A stretch of 64,000 nt of DNA, taken from NCBI RefSeq assembly GCF_000429485.1, contig NZ_AUBY01000019.1, forward strand, positions 57,403 through 121,402, written 5' to 3'. This DNA comes from Aliagarivorans marinus DSM 23064. GTDB taxonomy: Bacteria; Pseudomonadota; Gammaproteobacteria; Enterobacterales; Celerinatantimonadaceae. Made by a program: the position numbers and the translations under genes. Positions within the stretch are counted from its first letter, which is position 1, and each line of letters begins with the position of its first letter. Positions 1 through 7,389 of this stretch are shown piece after piece. The notes beneath the pieces were generated by a model that saw only the letters and a list, made by a program, of their open reading frames with translations, was not told where the DNA came from and made no database searches.

Positions 1-61
1 GCATCATCCCCTCAGACCAGCAGATAGCTTGCGGCAGTGATTCCCAGTATGCGTCTTTCAT
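1..61 (-). CDS. tssK: Type VI secretion baseplate protein TssK, N-terminal fragment
   Basis: Only the first 20 codons lie in the window; the gene continues past position 1. The reading starts MKDAYWESLPQAICWSEGMM. TssK proteins typically begin with a W-x-E-G-M-F/L segment that precedes PQHFQ, and the WSEGMM here fits. TssK is the trimeric baseplate adaptor that links the T6SS baseplate to the membrane complex. The ATG at 61-59 overlaps the tssJ stop as TAATG, so the two are translationally coupled. The identification rests on a short stretch plus its position after tssJ, which is the usual order. Confidence 0.75.
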   Translation of the reverse strand, partial: MKDAYWESLPQAICWSEGMM

Positions 62-549
62 TATTTGTCACCTGCCTTAATCTGGTATTTGCTCGCCTCA
101 AAGCTGATGGCTACGCTCTTGTAGCCTTGTAAGGCCGCTGCAACCTGACCGGGCGCAGCAAGGTAGTTGGCGAACAGTAGTACAGCGACGGCATCGCGCG
201 ACTTCTTCGGCAAGCTCAGCTCGGTGGCCGAGGTGAGCGGTACAATGTCGTGACTGACGGTGGTGATTTTGGGGCCAAGGCTTAGCTGCAGTGATTGCTT
301 GTCACGAAACCACTGCGGACCACTTAAGCTGCTGAGCGAGCTCGCCGCGCCCGCATCGAACACAAACACCAGGTCATACTCCACCGGGCTGTGGCTATTG
401 CAGTCTTGCGAGCAGCTAACCGAGATATGCTTAAGGTTGTTGGCATGGCTAAGGCCTAAGTACTTCTTGACGCTACAACCACTTAAGCTCAGCGTGATTG
501 CGCATAACACGGTGATAGCCAGCAGGTTTGAGCGCTGATAAAAGCTCAT
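61..549 (-). CDS. tssJ: Type VI secretion outer-membrane lipoprotein, TssJ-like
   Basis: This 162-residue protein has a short lipoprotein signal peptide with a lipobox ending at Cys25 (LSLSGC). The rest is a small predominantly beta domain. TssJ is the outer-membrane lipoprotein of the T6SS membrane complex and contacts TssM in the periplasm. The sequence does not closely match the commonest SciN-type TssJ, so the call leans on the lipobox, the length and the position between tssG and tssK. Its ATG overlaps the tssG stop as ATGA, and its own stop overlaps the tssK start, so it belongs to the same operon. Confidence 0.7.
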   Translation of the reverse strand: MSFYQRSNLLAITVLCAITLSLSGCSVKKYLGLSHANNLKHISVSCSQDCNSHSPVEYDLVFVFDAGAASSLSSLSGPQWFRDKQSLQLSLGPKITTVSHDIVPLTSATELSLPKKSRDAVAVLLFANYLAAPGQVAAALQGYKSVAISFEASKYQIKAGDK

Positions 550-1649
550 AAGGCCGCCCCCGCAAGCTTGACCATAAAGGTGACAGTTTCTGCCCCTTCC
601 CGTTGCCCCAAGCGGCTTAGTCGGCCCAGCTGATTGTGCTGGCTATCCAAGCTGGCGGGCTCAGACACGCCCAGCTCGCTCTCCAAGGTGATCTGGCAGT
701 CGCATTTTCGATCGGTCACCCAGCACAGCAGTTGGTGCAGTTGCGGGTACTCATCCCCCTCTGGCAGCAGCGCTTTGAGCCTGGCCGCAGGCAAGGGCCC
801 GAGGACGATGCCGATGGCCGCTTGCTGATCCCACACCCGACGCCCGAGGGTCGCCTCGCCTCCTAGTCTGTTGTTGCGCTGACCGAGGCGAATATGATCT
901 TCTGGTTCCACATCCAGCCAGCGGCCAATAAAGTTGCTCAGGCGTTTAAGCGGCAATTGCGCCACCGAGGCAAACAACTGCTGCACCATCGGCACACTCA
1001 TCCGCCGATTGGCCAAGCCTCCGGCCTGGCCGATAAAACGGTCGGCGGATTGCTGATAGAGCTGGCGATGCAGCGCCAACAGGTTACCGCTCAGTGCCAG
1101 CGCCATCTGGCCCTGTTCGGATTGCTCGCAAGGTAGGTGAGTCAGGCTGGCATCGCTTAGGCTACGGAACAGATAACGCAGGCTTTGTAGGCGATGGTTA
1201 AACAAGTCGAGAAAGTGCGGCAACACCCCATCGCGCTGTTTCAGATCGTTAATGACCCACTCGTTCAGGCCGTCCGGCAGAGGGCCGCTGATACCGCTGA
1301 TATGGTTGCCAAGACAGGCGATGTGGTAGTTATCAGGCTGAGGTTCATCGGCGGTGTCATCGTTGGCCGCCTGCTTAATCGCTCGCACCTCACCGGCCGG
1401 AAAATCGCCTTGATGGATGGCCTTGAAGAAGAAGCGTCGCTCTAGCTGCTCGGCTAGCTGCGCTTCCACGGCGCCTACTTCTTGCTTGTCCACCTCTTGC
1501 TTGTCAGCCTCAGTTGCAGAAGCGTCAACGGTTAACGCTGCCTGCTCGGACAGCAGCAAACGCACCAGCTGATAGAAGGACCAGCCAGCGTCAGGAGTTT
1601 GATAAAGGTCAGCTACAGTAAAACCTGTTCGCCAATGCGCGGTGGCCAT
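546..1649 (-). CDS. tssG: Type VI secretion baseplate protein TssG (ImpH/VasB)
   Basis: TssG forms the wedge of the T6SS baseplate with TssE and TssF in the cytoplasm. The protein begins with the family-like MATAHWR and continues into the conserved F-x-Q-L-V-R-L-L helix; its length of about 367 residues is normal. It lies directly after tssF and overlaps its 3' end in another frame. Two in-frame ATGs are possible. The one at 1658 sits 1 nt from the AAGGAG at 1660-1665, whereas the one at 1649 has a 10-nt spacing and gives the usual N terminus, so I chose 1649. An acidic, Gln/Glu-rich stretch near residues 45-70 looks like a variable insertion. Confidence 0.9.
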   Translation of the reverse strand: MATAHWRTGFTVADLYQTPDAGWSFYQLVRLLLSEQAALTVDASATEADKQEVDKQEVGAVEAQLAEQLERRFFFKAIHQGDFPAGEVRAIKQAANDDTADEPQPDNYHIACLGNHISGISGPLPDGLNEWVINDLKQRDGVLPHFLDLFNHRLQSLRYLFRSLSDASLTHLPCEQSEQGQMALALSGNLLALHRQLYQQSADRFIGQAGGLANRRMSVPMVQQLFASVAQLPLKRLSNFIGRWLDVEPEDHIRLGQRNNRLGGEATLGRRVWDQQAAIGIVLGPLPAARLKALLPEGDEYPQLHQLLCWVTDRKCDCQITLESELGVSEPASLDSQHNQLGRLSRLGQREGAETVTFMVKLAGAAL

Positions 1650-3412
1650 TGCTTCCATACTCCTTCACGTTGATGACTAACAAGCTGCAGTTGCACGAAG
1701 TGGTTCAAGGTGGTGTACAGACCCAAGAAATAGCTGAGCACCTGCCCCAGCAGCAGCGCGTTGGCATCGCCAAAGTAGTGTTCATCCACCTTCATGGTGA
1801 TGCGAGTGCCCCGGCAGTGGCCGCGCCAGGCTTGCCGCCCTAGCCGCTTCACCACACTCTCGCCTTGCCAGCTCATCAGCCCCTCGATTTGCCGCATCTG
1901 GGAGGAGGCAAAGCTGTCGGCATACAGGGTCAGCACCTGCTTAAGCAGTGCCAAGCGGTTCTGGCCATCGCCAAGGGCGAAGTGGTTGAGGCTGAGCTGA
2001 GAGAGCAGCTTGACGTTATTGCCCGGCTGCAAGCGTGCGCCTTTAAAACGGGTTGGCTGCTCCAGCACCGTGGCGCTCATCATTGGCGCACTCCCCACTG
2101 GCTTTAAGGCATCGCCAATGCGCAGGTACTCCGGCAGACGGCGGTTGTTGCACCAGCCCTTTACCGTGAGGGTTTGGTCGATCGGATTACCGGGGTTGAA
2201 CTGGGTGTCGTAGAGCGATAACAGCGTATCGCAGCCACTGTGGCCGGGTTTGAGCAAGGAGCCCAAGCGAGTCACATAGTACTGATGGGCCTTATTATCA
2301 CGCTTCACCCCCAGCCAAGGCTCCACCGACTTAGCCACCCCATCAAAGCCAATGCTGCGCACCTCGGTGATGTCGTAAACCTCGGCCAGCAGATACTGAT
2401 TCTCGTCAGCAATCAGCCGGTATTCGTGGTGGTTTTGAGTCAGTTGTACCGGCTTAAAGCTACGTGGATAGAGGTTGATGGCCGGGAAACAGTTGAGCGA
2501 CAGGCTGTTGCGTTCCACCTGAATGGCACTTTTCGCCTCATCGAGCAGGAACAGCAGCTCGAACTCGTCGACACAGCCATCGAGCGGTAGGCCACTTACC
2601 TCAAAGAAGTAGAACTTGTCGGGAAAGGCGAAGTACTCCTGCAACAAACGGTAGGCCTGCTGGCTGCCATCGCCATCTGGCAACACGCTCTCGTCTTGGG
2701 CATAGCCTAGCCAGTTGAGCAGGGGCGTGTTCGCCGCCGGCTTAATCACCCGGATATCGTCGCCCACCTTCACCGCCACGGCGCTGAGCTTGTCGTTGAG
2801 CAGTTGATACAGCCCCGGGCGCTGGCTGTTGTTGTTGATGTAAAAACGCAGGCTGTCGAGGGGATACTCGTAGACGTTGTCCATGCCGCGACTTTGGATG
2901 GTCACCGACAACACCGCCTGGGTGTCGCGCCGCTGGTCGATCTGGCTGTAGTAGTTCTTGGGCAAGATCTTCAGGGAGCTGATCTCAAACGGCCACAGCG
3001 GGGTGTTGTAGCAACACTGCAGCGAGCAATCGTAGGCTTTGTCGCTGTGATTAGAGCGAGCGCGAGTCACAAACTGGCGGCCCTTCTCCAGGGTGTAACC
3101 ATTGAGAAAGTTGGTGCCATCGGTGTCCACATCGGCTTGTAGCACGGTCATACATGGCTGGGAGCGCACCAAGCTCGGATAAAGGGTTTGCAGCATCTGG
3201 TTGGGGATCTCGCCACGCTGCTCGGCCATATCGGCGCGCAGCTTGCCGGTGAGATAGGCAAAGGATTGCAGCAGCTGCTCCACATGCGGATCGGCAGAGC
3301 GACCGGCACTAAGCTTCAGCTCGGCGGCCACCGCCGGATAGGCCTGGCCGAAGTCCTCCACTGAATCGCGGAGAAACTGTAGTTCCTGCTGAAAGCTGTC
3401 AAAGTGGTCCAT
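1613..3412 (-). CDS. tssF: Type VI secretion baseplate protein TssF (ImpG/VasA)
   Basis: This 599-residue protein has the full length of TssF, the second wedge component of the T6SS baseplate. The N terminus (FQQELQFLRDSVEDFGQAYP) and the nearby HVEQLLQSFAYLTGKLR are typical of the family. The C-terminal part contains the FSLG-like and G-x-E-x-x-L elements common in TssF. It sits 26 nt after tssE and overlaps tssG, keeping the standard tssE-tssF-tssG order. Nothing in it looks truncated. Confidence 0.95.
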   Translation of the reverse strand: MDHFDSFQQELQFLRDSVEDFGQAYPAVAAELKLSAGRSADPHVEQLLQSFAYLTGKLRADMAEQRGEIPNQMLQTLYPSLVRSQPCMTVLQADVDTDGTNFLNGYTLEKGRQFVTRARSNHSDKAYDCSLQCCYNTPLWPFEISSLKILPKNYYSQIDQRRDTQAVLSVTIQSRGMDNVYEYPLDSLRFYINNNSQRPGLYQLLNDKLSAVAVKVGDDIRVIKPAANTPLLNWLGYAQDESVLPDGDGSQQAYRLLQEYFAFPDKFYFFEVSGLPLDGCVDEFELLFLLDEAKSAIQVERNSLSLNCFPAINLYPRSFKPVQLTQNHHEYRLIADENQYLLAEVYDITEVRSIGFDGVAKSVEPWLGVKRDNKAHQYYVTRLGSLLKPGHSGCDTLLSLYDTQFNPGNPIDQTLTVKGWCNNRRLPEYLRIGDALKPVGSAPMMSATVLEQPTRFKGARLQPGNNVKLLSQLSLNHFALGDGQNRLALLKQVLTLYADSFASSQMRQIEGLMSWQGESVVKRLGRQAWRGHCRGTRITMKVDEHYFGDANALLLGQVLSYFLGLYTTLNHFVQLQLVSHQREGVWKQWPPRIGEQVLL

Positions 3413-3438
3413 AGCATCAATCCCTTAATGGCCCGCCA

Positions 3439-3789
3439 CTAGAAGCGAAACTCTTCGATGATTTCGAGCTCATGCAACTGCAGTTGCAGCTCGCAAGCCC
3501 CGGCGCCTGCCGCCTGCACATCAAGGCGCTTAACCCGCACCCCACTCACCCTTGGTTCAAAACGCAAGATCAGCGCCTCAATGCGTTGCTGGTAGCTGCC
3601 CAGCTCGCTGCCGTTCTCCATGCTTTGATCCACCAAGGCAGGCATTTGGCTGACTGCGGCCGACGCCGCGTCGCCATCCAGTAATTGCTGCGAATCGAAG
3701 ATGGCTTGGATGTTGCGCCGAACCGAGTCCACCAAGGAGATGGGCTCCCCGGGAAGGGTCAGTCGCTCAAACAAGGTTTTCGCCACCAT
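3439..3789 (-). CDS. tssE: Type VI secretion baseplate protein TssE (gp25-like)
   Basis: TssE is the gp25-like baseplate component that starts sheath polymerisation. The N-terminal TLFERL and SVRRNIQAIFDSQQ correspond to the conserved start of the family. A later A-L-I-L-R-F-E-P-R-V segment is the equivalent of the conserved I-x-x-x-E-P-R-L motif. At 116 residues it is shorter than most TssE proteins (about 130-170), but the diagnostic part is intact. It lies between hcp and tssF. A hairpin in the gap after hcp may set its expression relative to hcp. Confidence 0.88.
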   Translation of the reverse strand: MVAKTLFERLTLPGEPISLVDSVRRNIQAIFDSQQLLDGDAASAAVSQMPALVDQSMENGSELGSYQQRIEALILRFEPRVSGVRVKRLDVQAAGAGACELQLQLHELEIIEEFRF

Positions 3790-3865
3790 GTCATGCTCCT
3801 TTTGACTCTGCTCGACTATCCAAGTCGTTGTTTACAGTTAGCTTAAGCCTGTAGGCTAATCAGCA

Positions 3866-3896
3866 CGGGCAAGCCAACAGCGAATGGCCTTGCCCG
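3866..3896. promoter_or_regulatory. Hairpin between hcp and tssE
   Basis: CGGGCAAG at 3866-3873 pairs with CTTGCCCG at 3889-3896. No U-rich tail follows on the minus strand, so a full intrinsic terminator is unlikely. A hairpin just after hcp could stabilise or attenuate the transcript and so keep Hcp in excess over baseplate proteins; this is inference. Confidence 0.45.
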
Positions 3897-3909
3897 GCTA
3901 AGCCGCTCA

Positions 3910-4530
3910 CTAGCTGGTAAGCGCACCGATCGGACGGTTCTTGGCGATACTCCAGCCTGCCGCCATGGTGCCCTTGTTCTGCATACCCGGACCTTGCAGT
4001 TGGTGGTGCCAGGTAATTTCGGTGAAGTTGAGCTTGAACTGCTCGGTGGCCATGTCGTTGGGGTGCGACTGGAACTGGATCTCGCTGATCAGCGCCAGAC
4101 GCAATTCAAAACGCATAATGATGTTGAGCTGGTCACCGGAGTTGCGCAGCACAAAGATCATGGTTGGGCTGCCCGAATCGCTATCCAACGGCTTGGCGCG
4201 CAAGCAGTAGTCGTACATCTTGGGCGAGGCAACATCGACGTACTTCACGCAGGTAAAGTCGCTGATAATTGGCCGCCCGGAGGTACGGGCACTGTTGCTG
4301 ACATCGGTGGTCACCTGCTGCTGCAGGCCTTGGTTAATCGACACCAGCTCGACGCATTTTTTCGGGTCGAAGCCAGAGCCGCCAGCGTTGGCGGTCAGCG
4401 CAGTCCAGCTATCGCCGAAGTCCGCACCGTCGATCAGCGAGCCGCCGGAGGGATCAAGCAGCCCACTCCCGGCCGGGTCTTGGGGCTTGGTAAAGCTGTC
4501 GTCGCCGAATTGAAGTAGTATTAAGTCCAT
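3910..4530 (-). CDS. hcp: Type VI secretion tube protein Hcp
   Basis: Hcp hexamers stack to form the T6SS inner tube that is expelled with the spike. The protein shows the Hcp-like strands V-E-L-V-S-I, the G-R-P-x-I-S-D-F-T-C-V-K-Y segment and a C-terminal F-x-L-N-F-T-E-I-T-W strand before the H-H motif. It is 206 residues long, longer than the usual 160-175, because of an N-terminal Gly/Asp/Pro-rich extension of about 50 residues and an extended C terminus. It lies directly after the sheath gene and before tssE. The extension could be a cargo or adaptor surface; that is a guess. Confidence 0.88.
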   Translation of the reverse strand: MDLILLQFGDDSFTKPQDPAGSGLLDPSGGSLIDGADFGDSWTALTANAGGSGFDPKKCVELVSINQGLQQQVTTDVSNSARTSGRPIISDFTCVKYVDVASPKMYDYCLRAKPLDSDSGSPTMIFVLRNSGDQLNIIMRFELRLALISEIQFQSHPNDMATEQFKLNFTEITWHHQLQGPGMQNKGTMAAGWSIAKNRPIGALTS

Positions 4531-4592
4531 AATTTATCTCTCTTTATCCTTAATTCCTGTATTGTCCTGGGCAAAGACGCCTTAGGTATGAC

Positions 4593-6665
4593 CTAAGGCA
4601 GTTCGGCGACCAACCTGATCGAGGTAGATAGCTCTTCAAGCTGGAAGTGCGGACGCAGGAACACGGTCGCCCGATACTTACCCGGCGAGCCCGGCACGTC
4701 GGTGACATCGATGCGCGCATCACGTAAGGGATAACGGGCCTTCATCTCCTGCGGCGCGGCATCGTCCACCAGCACGTAGGCGGCAATCCAGTTATTCAGG
4801 AAGTCAGAGGCGTTATCTTTGGTCAGGAAGCTACCCACCTTGTCGCGCATGATCACCTTGATGTAGTGAGCGAAGCGCGAGGCGTTTAGTACATAGGGCA
4901 GCATGCTGGAGATGCGGGCATTGGCATTGGCCGCGTCGGTGTTGTACTTCTTCGGCAAGTTGGCGGTCTGGCCACCGAAGAAGGCCGCTTTGTCCGAGCC
5001 CTTGCGATGCAAGATTGCCATAAAGCCCAGGTCGTTCAGCTCCTTCTCGCGACGGTCGCTGATGGTGACCTGAGTGGGACAAGTTAGCTGGATATCGCCC
5101 GACGGCGTTTTGAAGGTGTGGGTCGGTAGCCCTTCCACCAAACCGCCGCCTTCAACCCCGCGGATCGCCGCCAGCCAGCCATATTTGGCGTAGGCATTGG
5201 TCACCCGCTGCGCCAACACGTAGGCGGCATTGCCCCACAGATAGCGCGAGGCATCGCGGCCATCGACATCTTCTTTAAAGTCGAAGCCTTCCACGGTGAC
5301 CGTGTCTGGACCATAGGGCAGACGCAGCAGTACCTTGGGCAGGGTGAGGGTTACATAGCGCGAGTCTTCGCTCTCGCGGAAGCTGCGCCATTTGATTAGC
5401 TCGGCACTCTCGAAGATCTTGCTCAGATCGCGCGGCTGCGCCAGTGAGAAGAAGTCTTTGAGGTCGAACAATTTAGCGTAAGCGGCGGTCACAAACGGCG
5501 CATGCGCGGCCGCGGCGACACCGGCGATCTTCTCTAACAGCTCGATATCTTCTGGGTGACGGCCAAACTCGTAGTCGCCCAGCATAAAGCTGTAGGGGTC
5601 GCCGCCGTAAGTGCCAAACTCCTGCTCGTAGACCTTCTTGAACAGCGCACTTTGGTCGAACTCCACCGCTTTTTGCAGGTCTTTCAGCAGGTCAGCTTTG
5701 GATACGTTAAGGATCTTCAGCTTAAGCTGGGTGCTGGTTTCGGTGTTCATCACCAAAAAGTGCAGGCCGCGCCAGGTCGATTCGAGCGCCTGGAACTTGG
5801 GATGCTGCAGCACCAGGTTAATCTGGCGGGTTAGCAGGTTGTCGACATGGGAGATCCGGTCGTTGATCAGATCGCCAGCGAAGGCCGGTAGCGCCGGGTC
5901 GAAGCTCTTCAGCACGTCCACGGTGAACTGACCAATCAGCTTCAGGGCATAGGCCACTTGCGACTCATCCAGCGCCATGCGCCCTTCGCTAAGCAAGCGC
6001 TTAGCGAAATCGCCCGGCTCTACCGCTGAGAAATCCTCGGCGCTGCCAAAGGAGCCAATCAGCTCATCGCGCAGAGCTTGGTCGCTAAGTAGCTGCTCTA
6101 GCAAGTCATCCAGCGCGTCGTTGCCGTCGAGCTTGCCCAAGAAGTCGCGCAGATGGCAACGGCCTTGGTAGAGATCGGCGGTGGGCTGGATGTTATTCAC
6201 CAGATTCATCGGCGAGAAGTCATCGATGGTGTTAAACGCTAAGATGAACACCTTCTTTTTCTTCTCAGGGGCGGCAGCGGCTTTCTTCTTGCCTTTTGCC
6301 TTGCCCTCTTCCGCCTCGGCGTCTGCATCTCCCTCTGGGGCGGCTTCTGCCGTCTCAGCAGGCGCAGTGCCATCATCGGATAGTACATCGTCAACATCGA
6401 CCTTCAAGCGAACCTGACAGCCCGCCATCACTTCGTTGAAGTTATCGCGGTCAATCTCGACAAAGTCGCGCTCTTTTAGCACCGGCAGTGGCGTTAATGC
6501 CGGATCGTTGGGGGCCAGTGATGGCAGATCCCCTGATAAATCCGACAAGATCGCTACCATCAACGGCAGTTCTCGCTGCTCGATTGCATCGCCAATCTCC
6601 ACGTCATAAGTGATATGAACCCGTGGAGAGCGAATGCGTGATAGTTTCTTTTGTAAACTTTCCAA
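4593..6665 (-). CDS. tssBC: Fused type VI sheath protein TssB-TssC
   Basis: One uninterrupted 690-residue ORF contains both subunits of the T6SS contractile sheath, which are normally separate proteins. Residues 1 to about 205 match TssB (RVHITYDVEIG, ERDFVEIDRDNF, FNTIDDFSP, and a C-terminal helix). TssC begins near LSEGRM at about 225 and contains the conserved W-R-G-L-H-F-L-V, the G-D-Y-E-F-G and the C-terminal P-x-x-Y-P-L-R-D-A segments. An insert of about 40 residues, first Ala/Glu-rich then Lys-rich, lies at about 97-138 inside TssB. The start codon is TTG, supported by AAGGAG at 6673-6678 with 7-nt spacing. The only Met near the junction (M230) has a poorly placed upstream AAGGG, so separate TssC synthesis looks unlikely. 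ClpV, the sheath disassembly ATPase, is not in the window. Confidence 0.92.
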   Translation of the reverse strand: MESLQKKLSRIRSPRVHITYDVEIGDAIEQRELPLMVAILSDLSGDLPSLAPNDPALTPLPVLKERDFVEIDRDNFNEVMAGCQVRLKVDVDDVLSDDGTAPAETAEAAPEGDADAEAEEGKAKGKKKAAAAPEKKKKVFILAFNTIDDFSPMNLVNNIQPTADLYQGRCHLRDFLGKLDGNDALDDLLEQLLSDQALRDELIGSFGSAEDFSAVEPGDFAKRLLSEGRMALDESQVAYALKLIGQFTVDVLKSFDPALPAFAGDLINDRISHVDNLLTRQINLVLQHPKFQALESTWRGLHFLVMNTETSTQLKLKILNVSKADLLKDLQKAVEFDQSALFKKVYEQEFGTYGGDPYSFMLGDYEFGRHPEDIELLEKIAGVAAAAHAPFVTAAYAKLFDLKDFFSLAQPRDLSKIFESAELIKWRSFRESEDSRYVTLTLPKVLLRLPYGPDTVTVEGFDFKEDVDGRDASRYLWGNAAYVLAQRVTNAYAKYGWLAAIRGVEGGGLVEGLPTHTFKTPSGDIQLTCPTQVTISDRREKELNDLGFMAILHRKGSDKAAFFGGQTANLPKKYNTDAANANARISSMLPYVLNASRFAHYIKVIMRDKVGSFLTKDNASDFLNNWIAAYVLVDDAAPQEMKARYPLRDARIDVTDVPGSPGKYRATVFLRPHFQLEELSTSIRLVAELP

Positions 6666-6748
6666 AACTTCACTCCTTATCTGCTTGGTTGGTCAAAAAC
6701 TCCCTATGACCGCTCGCCAAAACACTGTGACAGGCTTTCGCCCTTTGA

Positions 6749-6985
6749 TTACGCGTTTGCATTGAGTTTGTAGTAAGCAACACCATTGCGGCTGGTCATC
6801 AGCAAGACATCGTCGCCAACCAGCTGGCGTAGTGCATGTTCCACGTCGACCCGGGAATCATTAAACCGCTGCCGCCTGACCCACCAATCGGTGATGCCAT
6901 CGAGCGAATCTTCCGCACCGGGATGTTGCTGTAGATATCGCAGGATCACCGTCATAATGTCTGCGGCTTGAATGTCGTCCGTCAT
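6749..6985 (-). CDS. Small T6SS-operon leader protein, winged-helix-like
   Basis: This 78-residue acidic protein is the first gene after the sigma-54 promoter and precedes tssBC by 83 nt. It reads as three helices followed by a beta hairpin (residues about 55-75), a layout like a small winged helix; no catalytic motif is visible. Similar small proteins occur at the head of some T6SS loci, but I know of no assigned function. A weak GAGGG lies upstream of the ATG. It could be an accessory regulator of the operon or a baseplate-associated factor. Confidence 0.7.
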   Translation of the reverse strand: MTDDIQAADIMTVILRYLQQHPGAEDSLDGITDWWVRRQRFNDSRVDVEHALRQLVGDDVLLMTSRNGVAYYKLNANA

Positions 6986-7021
6986 GATTACCCTCGTGGT
7001 TAAGGACGTACTAAGCCTTTG

Positions 7022-7038
7022 AGCAAGACCAGTGCCAA
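7022..7038 (-). promoter_or_regulatory. Sigma-54 (-24/-12) promoter of the T6SS operon
   Basis: On the minus strand the sequence reads TTGGCAC-TGGTC-TTGCT. This matches the RpoN consensus TGGCAC-N5-TTGCW at every conserved position with the exact spacing. It lies 36 nt upstream of the first gene (start 6985) and downstream of a sigma-54 activator gene on the same strand, so the activator very likely fires this promoter. Confidence 0.88.
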
Positions 7039-7129
7039 GCTATTTGATTAATTTATTGTGGCTGTTTTTCAATAACTTAAGTGAGATTCACTGAATCATT
7101 AGTGAGTTATCAGCTCGCGATGAGCGCGT

Positions 7130-7149
7130 AAAAAAATACCCGGCGGGTA
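7130..7149 (-). terminator. Short hairpin with T-tract after the activator gene
   Basis: On the minus strand TACCC-GCC-GGGTA is followed by seven T residues. A wider GC-rich pairing is possible with the CCGGGCG just upstream. It lies between the activator gene and the sigma-54 promoter, so it would insulate the T6SS promoter from readthrough. The stem is short. Confidence 0.5.
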
Positions 7150-7313
7150 GACAATCGCCCGGTAAAAAAGGCGCGTTTTCGCCCATGTCGATGTCGACTA
7201 GAAAGGGCGTGTTTATATATGGAAAGCGTTGCAATTTCGGGCAGTAATTAACGCTGCATTAGGGCATCTCGATCGTTACGAGGGTTCGCACTTGGCGGAG
7301 ATAATTAGTCAGC

Positions 7314-7343
7314 CTTACTTCATCCAGAATCGGATGAAGTAAG
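7314..7343. promoter_or_regulatory. Perfect 12-bp dyad, possible activator binding site
   Basis: CTTACTTCATCC at 7314-7325 is the exact inverted repeat of GGATGAAGTAAG at 7332-7343, with a 6-nt spacer. It lies about 280 nt upstream of the -24 element. Upstream activating sequences for Fis-type domains of sigma-54 activators are often such dyads at this distance. It is also 47 nt after the activator stop codon, so a role as a transcript-end hairpin remains possible, but there is no T-tract. Confidence 0.5.
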
Positions 7344-7389
7344 ACTACATAACCGTGGCTAATTAGTGGATGGGGAATAGTACGGACGA

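Noticed and set aside
4593..6665. TssB-TssC fusion as sequencing error
   Set aside because: Both halves are in one frame with no gap or abrupt change, and the TssB C-terminal helix runs straight into TssC. An error cannot be excluded without raw reads.
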